A program made the translations under genes and the position numbers. A stretch of 33,899 nucleotides of DNA from Chitinophagaceae bacterium (GTDB lineage: Bacteria; Bacteroidota; Bacteroidia; Chitinophagales; Chitinophagaceae), in the NCBI GenBank assembly GCA_021738605.1, contig JAIPBY010000003.1, positions 1 through 33,899 on the forward strand, read 5' to 3'. This document shows positions 15,094 through 23,772 of the stretch, piece by piece. Numbering within the stretch: the stretch's first letter is position 1; every line of letters starts with the position of its first letter. The notes under the pieces were generated by a model that saw only the letters and a program-made list of their open reading frames with translations, ran no database searches and was not told where the DNA came from.

Positions 15094-15597
15094 ATGAAAA
15101 AAATAGTGCTGCTTTCTGATACACATGGATTCATGGATGAGAGATTCCTCTCCCACTTCAAGGGAGCAGATGAAATTTGGCATGCCGGAGACATTGGCGA
15201 AGGGAGCATCCTTGAGCAGCTGTCGACCTATGCCCCAATGAAAGCTGTTTATGGAAATATTGACGGGCATCCGTTGAGGCATGAACTTCCAGAATGGCTT
15301 GAGTGGGAAACTGAACAGGTGAAAGTGATAATGACCCACATTGGTGGAAGACCTCCCAAATATGTTGGAGGGGTGAAAGAAAGGATTGCCAGTGCCAAGC
15401 CAGCCATTTTTGTCTGCGGGCATTCCCATATCCTGCTGGTGCAGTTTTATGCAGGATTCAACTGCCTTCACCTCAATCCAGGCGCAGCAGGTAGATCAGG
15501 ATGGCATAAAGTACAAACCCTGCTGAAGTTTTGCATAGATGGAAGTGACATCAAGCAAATGGAAATCGTAGAGCTGAAACGATTGCCTTCGAAATGA
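15094..15597 (+). CDS. YfcE-type metallophosphodiesterase
   Basis: A calcineurin-like phosphoesterase of 167 residues, probably cytosolic and acting on small phosphodiesters through two metal ions; the natural substrate of this family is unknown. All metal and active-site motifs are visible: Asp9 and His11 (SDTHG), Asp33 (HAGDIG), Asn55 (YGNIDG), His82 (MTHIGG), and His110/His112 (CGHSHI). The length and order fit the YfcE/MJ0936 subgroup. It is divergent from infA, and convergent with the small membrane protein gene, ending 7 bases from it. No operon partner lies on the same strand nearby. Confidence 0.9.
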   Translation: MKKIVLLSDTHGFMDERFLSHFKGADEIWHAGDIGEGSILEQLSTYAPMKAVYGNIDGHPLRHELPEWLEWETEQVKVIMTHIGGRPPKYVGGVKERIASAKPAIFVCGHSHILLVQFYAGFNCLHLNPGAAGRSGWHKVQTLLKFCIDGSDIKQMEIVELKRLPSK

Positions 15598-15604
15598 GAA
15601 ATGA

Positions 15605-16072
15605 TTACATGCCTGGGAACCATGGCCTGCCGATTTCCCTGAATGGCCAGGGCACAGCTACCAAAATCAACAGCAGCGCTAAAATGAAATAACGGAAAGC
15701 CTTTTTGTACTTTTCTTCGTCGGATACATTTTTCTTGGCCATCCCATGCCCAAGGGTAATCAATACAATGGCCAAAATCATTGAAACAGGATGCTCCATT
15801 TGAAAAAATCTCAGGTATGGATCTTTCATCATAGAAACACCTTCAGGCTTAACGTATGAAAAAATGCCATAACGACCCAGCAACCATTGATACAAGCCCA
15901 ACAATAATGTAATATGTCCAGCAATCATGGTCATCAACCAAACCTTTTTGTCTCCGGCTGCAAATGCTTTCTGCCCCTTCCATCCTGAGAAACTTTTGTA
16001 AATGGATACCAAAAGAAGTACGAGAATGATCCAGCGCAGAAGGTTGTGTAAATGAAGGAGTCCGGTTTCCAT
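15605..16072 (-). CDS. Small four-helix membrane protein (cytochrome B-like in databases)
   Basis: A 155-residue protein with four predicted membrane helices: LHNLLRWIILVLLLVSIY near the start, WLMTMIAGHITLLLGLYQWLL, VSMILAIVLITLGHG, and YFILALLLILVAVPW. Conserved histidines within or near helices (LHLHN, AGHITL, EHPVSM, LGHGM) explain why relatives are often named cytochrome B, but heme binding is not shown. The end has the family-like motif PWPFREIGRPWFPGM. I start at METGLLHLHN (16072); the upstream part of the open frame to 16222 runs into tgt and has no homology I recognise. It may belong to inner-membrane electron transfer, but function is unassigned. Confidence 0.75.
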   Translation of the reverse strand: METGLLHLHNLLRWIILVLLLVSIYKSFSGWKGQKAFAAGDKKVWLMTMIAGHITLLLGLYQWLLGRYGIFSYVKPEGVSMMKDPYLRFFQMEHPVSMILAIVLITLGHGMAKKNVSDEEKYKKAFRYFILALLLILVAVPWPFREIGRPWFPGM

Positions 16073-16170
16073 GATTGTTGTTTTTATACCTCTCAAAAGT
16101 AAAGTAAGCAATCCAATAAAATGGAATAGGACTAAAAAAAAATCATCATCCTTTCTGTTTAACTTGCAGC

Positions 16171-17310
16171 ATGGCTGCGTTACAATTTGAATTGGAGAAA
16201 AAAGACCCTTCCTCCCAGGCAAGGGCAGGAACCATCACTACAGACCATGGCGTGATCCAAACACCCATTTTCATGCCGGTGGGAACAGCTGGCACCGTCA
16301 AGGCTGTTTCACAACAACAACTGAAATCTGACGTGCAGGCCCAGATCATCCTGGGCAATACCTACCACCTCTACCTTCGACCAGGATTGGAAGTATTGCA
16401 ATCTGCAGGTGGATTGCACGCATTCAATGGATGGGACAGGCCGATACTTACGGACAGTGGCGGCTACCAGGTATTTTCACTGGCTGCCAACAGAAAAATC
16501 AGTGAGGAAGGGGTTGTGTTCCAAAGCCATATTGACGGTTCCAAACATTTGTTCAGCCCGGAAAAAGCGATCGACATTCAGCGGGTCATCGGAGGGGATA
16601 TCATCATGGCTTTTGATGAATGCCCACCCTACCCCAGTGAATACAAATATGTCAAAAACTCAATGGAGTTGACCCACCGTTGGCTGGACAGGTGTTTCAC
16701 CCAAATGGACAATACAGAACCATTATATGGGCATACCCAGAACCTTTTCCCCATTGTGCAGGGTGGAACAGAGAAGGACCTGAGAAAAGCCTCCTGCGAG
16801 TTTATTGCGTCAAAGAATGCAGTGGGAAATGCCATTGGAGGCCTCAGTGTGGGTGAACCCACTGAACTGATTTATGAATACTGTGGATGGTCCTGCGAGC
16901 ATCTCCCAGAAAACAAACCGCGCTATCTCATGGGCGTTGGCACGCCAGCAGATTTGCTGGAATGCATCTCGCTGGGCGTCGACATGTTTGACTGTGTAAT
17001 GCCCACAAGAAATGGAAGGAATGCCATGCTTTTTACCACAGAAGGCATCATCAATATCGACAACAAGAAATGGGAAATGGACCATTCGGTTATTGATCCG
17101 GGCCTTGAGAATGAGACATCACAATATTATTCCAAAGCCTACCTGCGCCACCTGATCAAAAGCAAGGAGATCCTGGGGTTGACCATTGCCAGCATACAAA
17201 ACCTGGCCTTCTATCTTTGGCTGGTCACAGAAGCAAGGGGACAGATCATGAAGGGCAGTTTTTCCTCTTGGAAAAAAGACATTCTACCAGTGATCACCAG
17301 GAGATTGTAA
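16171..17310 (+). CDS. tgt: Queuine/preQ1 tRNA-guanine transglycosylase (zinc-ligand-free variant)
   Basis: TGT exchanges guanine-34 in GUN anticodons (Asp, Asn, His, Tyr tRNAs) for preQ1, leading to queuosine. The 379-residue TIM barrel is full length. Asp95 (LTDSGGYQ) and the nucleophile Asp274 (FDCVMPTRNGRNA) are present, as are QGGT (197-200) and GGLSVGE. The C-terminal zinc subdomain is altered: the three usual cysteines (318, 320 and 323 in Zymomonas TGT) align with Leu312, Asn314 and Ser317, and the fourth ligand, His349, aligns with Gln343 in ASIQNLAFY. RAYLHHL is conserved as KAYLRHL. Cysteine loss is, from memory, usual in Bacteroidota TGTs. Other queuosine genes are not in the window. 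Confidence 0.94.
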   Translation: MAALQFELEKKDPSSQARAGTITTDHGVIQTPIFMPVGTAGTVKAVSQQQLKSDVQAQIILGNTYHLYLRPGLEVLQSAGGLHAFNGWDRPILTDSGGYQVFSLAANRKISEEGVVFQSHIDGSKHLFSPEKAIDIQRVIGGDIIMAFDECPPYPSEYKYVKNSMELTHRWLDRCFTQMDNTEPLYGHTQNLFPIVQGGTEKDLRKASCEFIASKNAVGNAIGGLSVGEPTELIYEYCGWSCEHLPENKPRYLMGVGTPADLLECISLGVDMFDCVMPTRNGRNAMLFTTEGIINIDNKKWEMDHSVIDPGLENETSQYYSKAYLRHLIKSKEILGLTIASIQNLAFYLWLVTEARGQIMKGSFSSWKKDILPVITRRL

Positions 17311-17361
17311 TCTGTTTTTTTGACTACTTTAGTACAATCATCGCAGCAGAAAATTATCATC

Positions 17362-18159
17362 ATGAAAAAGTATCTCTACCTGTCAGCTGTATTTTTTCTC
17401 ATCGCAAACTTCACCATGTCTCAGGAAACAACACTATTTGAAAAGCAACTTTTCATATCTGGAGAAGATACCTTGCCATGCAGGATCCTGACACCTGTCA
17501 ATTTCAAAATGGGAAAAAAATACCCCCTGGTTATTTTTCTGCATGGATCAGGAGAAAGAGGAAACGACAATGAAGCCCAACTGAAATGGGGAGGCGATCT
17601 TTTTATGGATTCTGCCAACAGGATCAATTTTCCTGCGATTGTTGTTTTTCCACAATGTCCTAAAAACGACAAATGGGGAGAGTACAACAAAAATAACCCG
17701 AAAGACAGCACGGGCTATGATTTCAGCACAGATGCGCCCATGCGTAAACCCTTGAAATTGGTCAGTGATTTTATCGATACCCTAGTCAGCGCTGGACAAG
17801 TTGACGTGAGACGCATATACATTGGAGGATTGTCCATGGGTGGATTTGGCACGTTTGAATTGCTTTGGAGAAGGCCAGGATTTTTTGCTGCAGCCATCCC
17901 CATCTGTGGAGCCGGAAATCCAGAAAAAACATCCACCTACAAAGCCAACTTTCCCATGTGGATCTTTCATGGCGAAAAAGATCCGGTGATTCCTGTAGCC
18001 AATTCCAGGCTGATCTATGAAACAATGAAAAAAACAAACAACAAGGTGCGCTATACTGAATACCCGGGCGTCGGACACAACAGCTGGGCGAATGCCTTTG
18101 CTGAGCCAACGCTCCTGCCTTGGCTTTTTGAACAAAAATTGTCTGCTAAAAAGAAGTAG
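17362..18159 (+). CDS. Secreted alpha/beta-hydrolase (dienelactone hydrolase/PHB-depolymerase-like esterase)
   Basis: A 265-residue exported hydrolase. Residues 1-20 are a signal peptide (MKKYLYLSAVFFLIANFTMS). The fold is that of the prolyl-oligopeptidase/esterase group: oxyanion motif FLHGSGERG (59-67), nucleophile Ser158 in GGLSMGG, acid Asp207 in HGEKDPVIP, and His239 in GVGHNSW. Members of this group cleave acyl esters from polysaccharides, lignin or synthetic esters; the substrate here cannot be read. I start at MKKYL (17362) because the 14 residues before it lack homology and would spoil the signal peptide. It follows tgt by 51 bases and is convergent with the TonB-receptor gene. Confidence 0.85.
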   Translation: MKKYLYLSAVFFLIANFTMSQETTLFEKQLFISGEDTLPCRILTPVNFKMGKKYPLVIFLHGSGERGNDNEAQLKWGGDLFMDSANRINFPAIVVFPQCPKNDKWGEYNKNNPKDSTGYDFSTDAPMRKPLKLVSDFIDTLVSAGQVDVRRIYIGGLSMGGFGTFELLWRRPGFFAAAIPICGAGNPEKTSTYKANFPMWIFHGEKDPVIPVANSRLIYETMKKTNNKVRYTEYPGVGHNSWANAFAEPTLLPWLFEQKLSAKKK

Positions 18160-18186
18160 GCAATAAAGTACCCTTGGGCAAGTAGA

Positions 18187-20259
18187 TCAAAGGATTAGGC
18201 TACACCCTACCTGAAGATTTCTTCCGGATGCTGGATTGTAAAACCTGCTACCAAATGCATTGATATCATTGCCAAGGCTATACACCGCATCACCCATGTT
18301 GTCAACCAGCAAAAATAATTCAGCCTGTTTTTTTGCAACAGCCCCCTTCCACCCGAACTTTCCCTGCCAAAGACGATAGGCTTGTGCATAGAATGTATTG
18401 GCATCATTGAGGGGGATTTTTCCGGCATAATTCAAATTGATGTTGCAGAAATAATGCTGGAAAAAAGAGGCCTGTACTGAGAAATTATACACGTCTTTTG
18501 GAACACCGGTCATTTTTTTTCCTGCATGGCTGATGTTGGCAACAGTATAGGTACCAAACCTGAAATCATTAACTGTCAGGGCCTGTGTCACTTTCAGTAA
18601 CTGAAAAATTTTACCTTGAGGCCTGTTGATCAACAACCAAGACAATTCCGCTTCAATGCCTTTCTGTACTGCAGTTCCAGCATTTACAAAATATTCTGCT
18701 CCGGATGCATTCACCTGCCTAACAATGGCATCTTTCAAGTCAAATTGAAAGACAGTGGTACTGAAAAAAAACCGTCCCTGATCCGCTGACAACTTCATCC
18801 CGAGCTCCTTGTTTAACCCATATTCTGCCTGTAGTCCTGCATAAAGCCCACCGGCAGAAGGTCTGATCTCTGCAAGGGTGGGCGATGAATATCCTTTCGA
18901 AACCTGACCATAAAAAGCAAGGGCCTGGAAAGGATGAATGGTCAGTGCAAACCTTGGGAGCAACTGGGCATCGAATGCAATATTTTTTTTACCAGAGGCT
19001 GGCAATCCAACTGTCCTCTCTATGGCATAATTGAAACTGTTGACACTGATTCCTGCCTGCACCTGGATGAAGGCAAACGGATGAACACTGAGCTGAGAAA
19101 AAACGAATTGCTGGCGTGCAACAACCATATCCCTTACCATTTTTCCATCGGATATCCCTTTGTTATTTCCGCTGCTGTCAATGGTATAATCACCCCGTTG
19201 TACCTCTACCCCATTGACCCATTGCAATGGAAACGGAAGCTTTGTTTCATATACAAATTTTGAACGGATGCCTAGATTGGCCTCTTTTCTTTTTTCAAAA
19301 TTGGTGATAAAGGGATTTTTAAAGCCAGTAATGGATGTTGAAAAAGAAGTGACCATTTTCCAGTGGTCAGACAAAATAAAACTATTGGAGATCCCTAGCA
19401 TTGCAGTCTTGTTAAAAATACCTGCACGCTGGTCCCTGGCAGAGGGAATGGTGCTGGTGGCTGGCCTTGATTGGCGTGGATTGGCATTGAATTGAACGAG
19501 GTTCAGCCCTCCAGGTGTCTGGTAGGAAAGGTCTGCCAACAGCAACAACAATTCTGTTGTGACTTGATCATTAGCCCTGATCTTGACACCCAGCTGAATA
19601 TTATCCTTGCGCATGCGGCTATTGTCTCTGAATCCATCGGATTGGGCATGGCCCTGCAAGGCACTGATAGAATAGCCGCCTTGTTTTAATTGGTATTGCA
19701 CCGATTCATTAAAAGTCCCAAACCGACCGGCCGATGTCTTGACACTGAGCATGTTGGTATCTTGCTTGGATTCACCAGACAGATTCGCTCCCGAGAGCAG
19801 CAGGGCACCGCCGGTTCCTGCGCCGTAGATGCTACCTGCTGGCCCTTTGATAACTTCGGCCCCACCAATGCTGTTGACATCCAACAGGTTGAGGTATGCA
19901 TTGCCCCCAGCATCGGTAAAGATCATGTCATCCATATAAACTTTTACATTCCGAACTCCAAAAGGAGACCTGAGCAAACTCCCGCGAATAGACAACCTGT
20001 AACTCCCCGGAGACCGTTCCTCCATTCGCACTCCAGCAACAGCATTGAATGCTGGCAAAATACTGTAAGATGAAAACTGCTGCAATTCAGCCTTGCTGAT
20101 GGTTGAAATGGCTGCAGGAACCTGTATGCGCTTTGCATTTGACTCATATCCCCTGATCACAATGGATTCCATTGGAGCAACAGAGTCTTTTTTCTCCTGC
20201 CCAAGAGCCTGAAATGCAACAAATATGAATGCCAATAAACTGATGCGGATTTTCATCAC
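18187..20259 (-). CDS. TonB-dependent outer-membrane receptor
   Basis: A 690-residue outer-membrane transporter. A signal peptide (to about residue 20, FQALGQ) is followed by a TonB-box-like segment MESIVIRGY and a plug domain (about 35-160) with SSYSILPAFNAVAGVRMEER, YRLSIRGS and GAEVIKGPAGSIYGAGTGGALL. The rest is a 22-strand-type barrel with alternating hydrophobic residues. It lacks the N-terminal carboxypeptidase-like domain and the length of SusC proteins, and no SusD gene is nearby, so a siderophore, vitamin or metal chelate is a more likely cargo than a glycan; this is inference. The gene is downstream of pdhB but separated from it by a terminator, so it should have its own promoter. 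Confidence 0.88.
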   Translation of the reverse strand: MMKIRISLLAFIFVAFQALGQEKKDSVAPMESIVIRGYESNAKRIQVPAAISTISKAELQQFSSYSILPAFNAVAGVRMEERSPGSYRLSIRGSLLRSPFGVRNVKVYMDDMIFTDAGGNAYLNLLDVNSIGGAEVIKGPAGSIYGAGTGGALLLSGANLSGESKQDTNMLSVKTSAGRFGTFNESVQYQLKQGGYSISALQGHAQSDGFRDNSRMRKDNIQLGVKIRANDQVTTELLLLLADLSYQTPGGLNLVQFNANPRQSRPATSTIPSARDQRAGIFNKTAMLGISNSFILSDHWKMVTSFSTSITGFKNPFITNFEKRKEANLGIRSKFVYETKLPFPLQWVNGVEVQRGDYTIDSSGNNKGISDGKMVRDMVVARQQFVFSQLSVHPFAFIQVQAGISVNSFNYAIERTVGLPASGKKNIAFDAQLLPRFALTIHPFQALAFYGQVSKGYSSPTLAEIRPSAGGLYAGLQAEYGLNKELGMKLSADQGRFFFSTTVFQFDLKDAIVRQVNASGAEYFVNAGTAVQKGIEAELSWLLINRPQGKIFQLLKVTQALTVNDFRFGTYTVANISHAGKKMTGVPKDVYNFSVQASFFQHYFCNINLNYAGKIPLNDANTFYAQAYRLWQGKFGWKGAVAKKQAELFLLVDNMGDAVYSLGNDINAFGSRFYNPASGRNLQVGCSLIL

Positions 20260-20277
20260 TGTTCAATTGAAATGGTC

Positions 20278-20303
20278 AAAAAAAAACCCGGCATAACCGG
20301 GTT
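20278..20303 (-). terminator. Rho-independent terminator of pdhB
   Basis: On the minus strand AACCCGG (20303-20297) pairs with CCGGGTT (20291-20285) around the loop TTATG, then comes a tract of T residues. It lies 21 bases after the pdhB stop and before the TonB-receptor start. Confidence 0.85.
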
Positions 20304-20323
20304 CTTCTATAAAGATAATCTTC

Positions 20324-21310
20324 TTATTTGTTCATGTACATCACTTCCTTCACCAATTTCACCGTACGGCTTACATCAGGAAGGTAGGCTGCTACCAGAT
20401 TGGGCGCATAGTGCATGGGGGCGTCAGCTGCCGTTATCCTCCTGATAGGAGCATCTAGGTAATCAAACCCTTCTTTTTGGATTCTGTAGGTAATTTCTGA
20501 TGAAATAGATGCATAGGGCCATTGTTCTTCAACAATGACAAGCCTGTTGGTCTTTTTAACACTTTCGAGGATGGTATACCAATCAAGAGGCCTGATGGTG
20601 CGCAGGTCAATGACTTCAGCGCTGATGCCCTCTTTTTCCAGTTCTTCTGCAGCACCCAGGGCAACCTTCATCATTTTATTGAATGATACGATGGTCACAT
20701 CCCTACCGGGTCTTTTGATGTCTGCCTTTCCAATGGGGATCAGGTACTCTTCTTCAGGAACCTCTCCTTTGTCGCCATACATCACTTCACTTTCCATGAA
20801 AATCACCGGATCATCATCACGGATTGCGCTCTTCAAGAGTCCTTTTGCATCATATGGATTGGATACTGAGATTACTTTTAGGCCAGGTATGTTGGCGTAC
20901 AGGCTTTCAAAGGCAGTGGAGTGTTGTGCACCCAACTGACCCGCTGATCCATTGGCTCCCCTGAAAACGATTGGGCAACCCACTTGTCCACCACTCATGG
21001 CCAGCATTTTAGAAGCTGTATTCAGGATCTGGTCCAGCGGCAATACTGCGAAGTTCCAGGTCATGTACTCAACAATTGGCCTTAAGCCGTTTTGGGCTGC
21101 ACCCACAGCAATTGCAGTGAAGCCAAGTTCTGCAATAGGCGTATCGATAATCCTCTTAGGGCCGAACTCGTCGAGCATACCCTGGCTTACCTTGTAGGCA
21201 CCATTGTATTCAGCAACTTCTTCTCCCATGAGAAAAACCCTGTCGTCTCTTCTCATTTCTTCCTGCATCGCCTCTCTGAGGGCTTCGCGAAAAGCAATAA
21301 TCCTTCCCAT
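20324..21310 (-). CDS. pdhB: Pyruvate dehydrogenase E1 component, beta subunit
   Basis: With the alpha subunit (not in the window) this makes the thiamine-diphosphate-dependent E1 of the pyruvate dehydrogenase complex, which decarboxylates pyruvate and acetylates lipoyl-E2. The 328-residue protein has FREALREAMQEEMRRDDRVF, FLMGEEVAEYNGAYKVSQG with the ThDP-contacting glutamate, TPIAELGFTAIAVGAA and the transketolase C-terminal domain with DLRTIRPLDWYTILESVKKT and IVEEQWPYASI. The sequence GQLGAQHSTAFESLYANIPG fits pyruvate rather than branched-chain E1 beta, though the two are close. It has its own promoter and terminator and so is monocistronic. Confidence 0.93.
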   Translation of the reverse strand: MGRIIAFREALREAMQEEMRRDDRVFLMGEEVAEYNGAYKVSQGMLDEFGPKRIIDTPIAELGFTAIAVGAAQNGLRPIVEYMTWNFAVLPLDQILNTASKMLAMSGGQVGCPIVFRGANGSAGQLGAQHSTAFESLYANIPGLKVISVSNPYDAKGLLKSAIRDDDPVIFMESEVMYGDKGEVPEEEYLIPIGKADIKRPGRDVTIVSFNKMMKVALGAAEELEKEGISAEVIDLRTIRPLDWYTILESVKKTNRLVIVEEQWPYASISSEITYRIQKEGFDYLDAPIRRITAADAPMHYAPNLVAAYLPDVSRTVKLVKEVMYMNK

Positions 21311-21331
21311 AAATACTGTTTAAAAGTGATG

Positions 21332-21363
21332 CAAAAGTATTGCATGAAGGGGATTCCAACAAA
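21332..21363 (-). promoter_or_regulatory. Promoter of pdhB
   Basis: On the minus strand TTTG (21363-21360) is followed after exactly 20 bases by TACTTTTG (21339-21332), a full match to TTTG-N19-21-TAnnTTTG. The pdhB ATG ends at 21310, so the leader is about 15 bases. It lies downstream of the terminator at 21401-21422, which insulates it from pulA transcription. Confidence 0.75.
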
Positions 21364-21400
21364 TGTTGTTTGGGACTTTGCAAGTCCGCTTCAAAACAAA

Positions 21401-21422
21401 AAACCCCGCACTTGCGGGGTTT
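21401..21422 (-). terminator. Strong hairpin terminator downstream of pulA/non-coding region
   Basis: AAACCCCGC (21401-21409) pairs with GCGGGGTTT (21414-21422) around the tetraloop ACTT. On the minus strand the stem runs into TTTTTTGTTTTG, so termination is expected for transcripts coming from pulA. The plus strand has only TTTGT after the stem and is a weaker fit. Confidence 0.85.
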
Positions 21423-21733
21423 GTATGTTCAGGCGTTGATTCTTTTGTGATTTGGTTTCATAGTCATGACGCCTTGGCTATAACGTAGGATTGGATTTAG
21501 GCTTTTTTAGGTATTGGATTGGGTTGGTTTTTTTAGGATATTGGATGCTGGTTTTATCTGGATGTAGGTTGGAATTTGTCTTGCTTTCGGGTTGTTTGTG
21601 ACGCCCCTGCCGCGTTGACAATGTAAAAATAGGATGGGTTTCTGGCACATAAATGCTTTTTCCAATTGTATTTATAAGATTACGTATTTCTGCTTACGGT
21701 GTTTGCTTAAGGGTACGTAACCTGCGTAAAATA
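21423..21733 (-). other. Non-coding stretch after pulA: long 3' UTR or small RNA candidate
   Basis: This 311-base gap holds no convincing gene. On the minus strand it is A/C-rich and ends at the strong terminator, so it is transcribed either as a long 3' UTR of pckG-pulA or as a separate RNA. It contains four imperfect repeats (see 21486-21580), a possible six-pair stem (TAGTCA with TGGCTA near 21460-21482), and two TACGTA palindromes near 21673-21720. No full -33/-7 promoter is visible within it. It does not match tmRNA, RNase P RNA or SRP RNA signatures that I know. A 47-codon frame at 21650-21507 looks accidental. Confidence 0.4.
21486..21580 (+). repeat. Four imperfect direct repeats TAGG(N0-3)TTGGA
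   Basis: Units begin at 21486, 21508, 21534 and 21565 and read TAGGATTGGATTTAGG, TAGGTATTGGATTGGG, TAGGATATTGGATGCTGG and TAGGTTGGAATTTG. Three of the units run on into T tracts. The spacing is irregular at 22, 26 and 31 bases. The opposite strand reads as ATCCAA...CCTA units. Confidence 0.6.
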
Positions 21734-23755
21734 TCAGTCTATATAGAGTATTGTGGATGAAAATGGCTTGAGGATAATTGTTCCATTTGCTGCTTTCCCC
21801 GATGACACTACACGGTTATTCATGATGAAGACCTTTTGCATGGCATTTCCCAAATTGAAAGACTGTTGCGCTGCAGATCCATTGTAAATTACCCTGATTT
21901 TTTTCCAGCTATCACCTGCTGCAGCGCCATTGATTTGGTAAGACACAATACCTGGCTGGGCTGATTGGTCAAAATTGATCAGGCCAACTATTTCTTTCTC
22001 GGTAGTCAGCCTGAAAGCAGGATGTGATTTTCGCATCTTGACCAGGGACTGTACATATTGGAAAACATCGGCGTTTTGGGCTTTGTCTTTCCATTGGATG
22101 ACATTAATGCTGTCGCCTGCGTTGAAAGAATTTTCCACCCCTTTCTTGGAGCGGAGAAACTCTGTTCCTGCATGTAAAAAAGATATGCCCTGAGAGGTCA
22201 TCACAATCGTCAATGACAATTTGTGCATCTCTTTTCTTAGTAACAGATCATCCTTTTTATTGGAAATGGCCAGCTTATCCCACAACACATGGTTATCGTG
22301 GCATTCACAATAACTGACAACCTGTGATGGGGCATTGGCATAAGGCCCTTTTGAATAATTCACTTTTGCATAATCAACCTGTGGATGCCTGCAGGCAGCA
22401 GTCACACCAAACTTGATGCTTTCTTCCATTCCCTTCTTTCCTGAGGCAAAACCCTTGTCTTCGTGTTCAAACACACTGCCTTTGATGCCATCCCTCAGGT
22501 CGTCACTGAAAACAGCAATCCTATCAAGCTGGTAGGCATTTTTTTTCAAGGCCCTCAGGGAGTCAGGGATGGGTGAACTTCCAGCAGTCCATCCTTCGCC
22601 ATACAAAAGGATATCAGGTTTTATCTTGTGCAAAGTTGCAGAAATCTGGTTCATGGTTTCGATGTCATGGATGCCCATGAGGTCAAACCTGAAACCATCA
22701 ATATGAAACTCTTTCACCCAATACTCCAAAGATTCCAGCATGAACTTTCTCATCATCGGGCGCTCACTGGCTGTTTCATTTCCACAAGCAGATGCATTGG
22801 AAAATGATCCGTCTTCTTTCTGCCTGTAGTAATACCCAGGCACCAGTTGATTGAAATAAGAATTCTCTGTCAGCATGGTATGGTTGTACACCACGTCCAT
22901 GACCACACGAAGGCCTTTCCTGTGCATGGCCTGGACCATTTGTTTGAATTCTTTTATACGTGTTTTCCCATCTGCGGGGTTGCTTGCATAAGAACCTTCA
23001 GGTGTATTGTAATTGAGTGGATCATAGCCCCAGTTGTATTGTGCACTATCTGGCCTGGACTCATCCACACTGAAAAAGTCATACGATGGAAGCAAGTGGA
23101 TATGGGTTACGCCCAATTCTTTCAAGTGGTCGAGGCCAGTTTTCACCCCAGAAGAATGAACAGTTCCTGATTCTGCCAGTCCGAGAAACTTACCCTTAGC
23201 CTTGATGCCTGATGCGGGGTCAATGCTGGCATCCCTCACATGCAATTCATAAATGATGGCATCAACGGGTAATCCGCCTATGCCAGGCTTCAACCCTTTT
23301 CTGTTGCTGAATGCTGGTGATCTGTCCATGATCCAATCCTGTGGGTTGGTTTCATTCATGTCAACCACGACGGCACGCTTTCCATTAGTACCAACTGCCT
23401 TGGCATAGGGATCTGGGACATCATGCAACCAACGGCCCTTTGTAAATATCCTGAAAGCATAATAGCTTCCTTTTTTGTTCCCCAAAACGGTTTTGACCCA
23501 AGTGCCATTTTCAGCCTTTTCCATGGGCAAACTTTCCCGCTGTTCATTGCCAAGAGATGAGGAATAAAAAACCAGTTCAACTTTTTCTGCAGTCGGGCTC
23601 CAAATGCGAAAGCTGGATGAAGAAGCTGAATATTTCAAGCCCAGATCACTTCCTGCATAAACAGGATAATGTTCGGTATTGAAGAACTGGCTGAATCCAA
23701 ACATTCCCTGGATCATCAGTAATAAAATTAAGAATGATTTCTTCATTTTAGTCAT
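21734..23755 (-). CDS. pulA: Secreted type I pullulanase (GH13)
   Basis: Type I pullulanases cleave alpha-1,6 branches in pullulan, amylopectin or glycogen. The 673-residue protein has a signal peptide (1-22, with core SFLILLLMIQGMFGFS), a CBM48-like N-domain (about 35-135), then a GH13 barrel. YNWGYDP at 240-246 is the type I signature. Catalytic residues are Asp358 (FRFDLMGIHD), Glu387 (YGEGW) and Asp487 (ECHDNH); region I is VVMDVVYNHT (284-293). A second possible start is at 23746. The gene begins 17 bases after the pckG stop and is probably co-transcribed with it. There is no SusC/SusD pair nearby, so it is not in a classic polysaccharide utilisation locus. Confidence 0.92.
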   Translation of the reverse strand: MTKMKKSFLILLLMIQGMFGFSQFFNTEHYPVYAGSDLGLKYSASSSSFRIWSPTAEKVELVFYSSSLGNEQRESLPMEKAENGTWVKTVLGNKKGSYYAFRIFTKGRWLHDVPDPYAKAVGTNGKRAVVVDMNETNPQDWIMDRSPAFSNRKGLKPGIGGLPVDAIIYELHVRDASIDPASGIKAKGKFLGLAESGTVHSSGVKTGLDHLKELGVTHIHLLPSYDFFSVDESRPDSAQYNWGYDPLNYNTPEGSYASNPADGKTRIKEFKQMVQAMHRKGLRVVMDVVYNHTMLTENSYFNQLVPGYYYRQKEDGSFSNASACGNETASERPMMRKFMLESLEYWVKEFHIDGFRFDLMGIHDIETMNQISATLHKIKPDILLYGEGWTAGSSPIPDSLRALKKNAYQLDRIAVFSDDLRDGIKGSVFEHEDKGFASGKKGMEESIKFGVTAACRHPQVDYAKVNYSKGPYANAPSQVVSYCECHDNHVLWDKLAISNKKDDLLLRKEMHKLSLTIVMTSQGISFLHAGTEFLRSKKGVENSFNAGDSINVIQWKDKAQNADVFQYVQSLVKMRKSHPAFRLTTEKEIVGLINFDQSAQPGIVSYQINGAAAGDSWKKIRVIYNGSAAQQSFNLGNAMQKVFIMNNRVVSSGKAANGTIILKPFSSTILYID

Positions 23756-23772
23756 GAATTCTAGTGATTAGA

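Noticed and set aside
21507..21650. A 47-codon minus-strand frame in the non-coding region downstream of pulA
   Set aside because: Composition follows the A/C-rich repeats (Pro, Asn, Lys, Gln), there is no ribosome-binding site, and no family resemblance.
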